Assembly (NCBI GenBank): GCA_016765235.1
Contig: JAESQH010000248.1
Span: 1-14,138 of the forward strand
Length of the DNA stretch: 14,138 nt
DNA from: Paracoccaceae bacterium
Lineage (GTDB): Bacteria; Pseudomonadota; Alphaproteobacteria; Rhodobacterales; Rhodobacteraceae
Direction: 5' to 3'
Below, one piece after another: positions 13,968 to 14,138 of the stretch. The notes beneath the pieces were generated by a model. It did not search any database and was not told where the DNA came from. It was given only the letters and a program-made list of their open reading frames with translations. Made by a program: the position numbers and the translations under genes. Within the stretch, counting starts at the first letter, position 1; each line of letters begins with the position of its first letter.

Positions 13968-14138
13968 GTATTCACTTCAACCAGACCCTCGACGAAGCTT
14001 CTGCGCTGCGTGTTTCCAGGGCGCGATACCGTTCGGCCGGACCACACTGGAATTGCTGTGCGAGGGTCGTATTCTGCTTGCGGTACGAACACTGTTCTGA
14101 ACAAGTCTTTCAGCGTAGGTTGATCAAGTTTGTTTGCC
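13956..14138 (-). pseudogene. upstream part of the same helicase gene, in another frame, runs off the window
   Basis: A minus-strand frame open from the right edge encodes ANKLDQPTLKDLFRTVFVP and continues to FVEGLVEVNTWQTP. This matches the segment that usually precedes the SF3 helicase domain in DUF5906 proteins, where a 'vNtW..P' motif is common. After about residue WQTP the frame runs on to a stop at 13853 but loses its family character, while the next frame begins SSGLGSFEAFLAFILP, the expected continuation. The shift therefore falls between about 13970 and 13925, near the homopolymers AAACCCC. It may be a real inactivating indel, a sequencing error or, less likely, programmed slippage; no classical slippery heptamer is seen. 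Confidence 0.65.

Noticed and set aside
13940..13980. Programmed -1 frameshift site in the helicase gene
   Set aside because: The run CAAACCCCG does not give a proper X-XXY-YYZ heptamer in the upstream frame, and no downstream stimulatory hairpin was obvious; an indel is simpler.
6549..14138. CRISPR array or retron accompanying the ATPase/HNH genes
   Set aside because: No spaced direct repeats of CRISPR length and no reverse transcriptase frame were seen.

Overview
The window looks like an alphaproteobacterial chromosome, most likely Rhodobacterales (Roseobacter group). The reasons are the GltD and GltB sequences in the order gltD then gltB, and a neighbourhood of uppP, an NDUFA9-like reductase gene and tRNA-Leu. 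This placement rests on recalled protein similarity and synteny, since no search could be run. The first ~176 bases do not fit: they encode an internal piece of PurF on the plus strand, in visibly AT-richer codons, butted tail to tail against a gltB that loses its 3' half at the same point. That looks like a chimeric junction or a rearrangement.

Core region (about 176-6548). gltD (4290-2869) and gltB (2711 leftward, truncated) are transcribed leftward and encode the two subunits of NADPH-dependent glutamate synthase. The gap between them carries three 11-bp tandem repeats. uppP (4524-5327), for undecaprenyl-diphosphate recycling in envelope synthesis, diverges from gltD across an AT-rich region with two pairs of inverted repeats. 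It converges on an NDUFA9-family SDR gene (6314-5334); both stop codons lie in the arms of one short hairpin. A tRNA-Leu(CAG) gene (6462-6548) with a good promoter ends the core.

Mobile region (6549 to the right edge). A tyrosine recombinase gene lies just downstream of the tRNA, the classic layout of an integrative element inserted at a tRNA 3' end. No second att copy was found, so the element probably runs past position 14138. The other element genes are on the minus strand. At the right edge is a DUF5906/P4-type SF3 helicase (probably primase-helicase) gene with an apparent frameshift near 13960, overlapping by 4 nt a small His-Me/HNH endonuclease gene. Left of these is a separate unit: a 58-aa protein gene overlapping by ATGA an 817-aa Rad50/SMC-like ATPase gene with a CPMC zinc-hook motif, followed after 212 bp by an HNH_2 endonuclease gene. 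A strong minus-strand terminator (8231-8256) could end this unit.

The ATPase-plus-HNH unit sits between integrase and replication genes, where phage satellites commonly carry anti-phage cargo. It recalls Septu (PtuA ATPase + PtuB HNH) in outline, but the zinc hook, the HEPN-like and zinc-ribbon C-terminus, the small upstream partner and the ScoMcrA-like N-terminus of the HNH protein do not match a system I can name. It is the best candidate here for an undescribed system. The remaining gaps (8027-8624, 9324-9535, 12163-12468) show no convincing genes.
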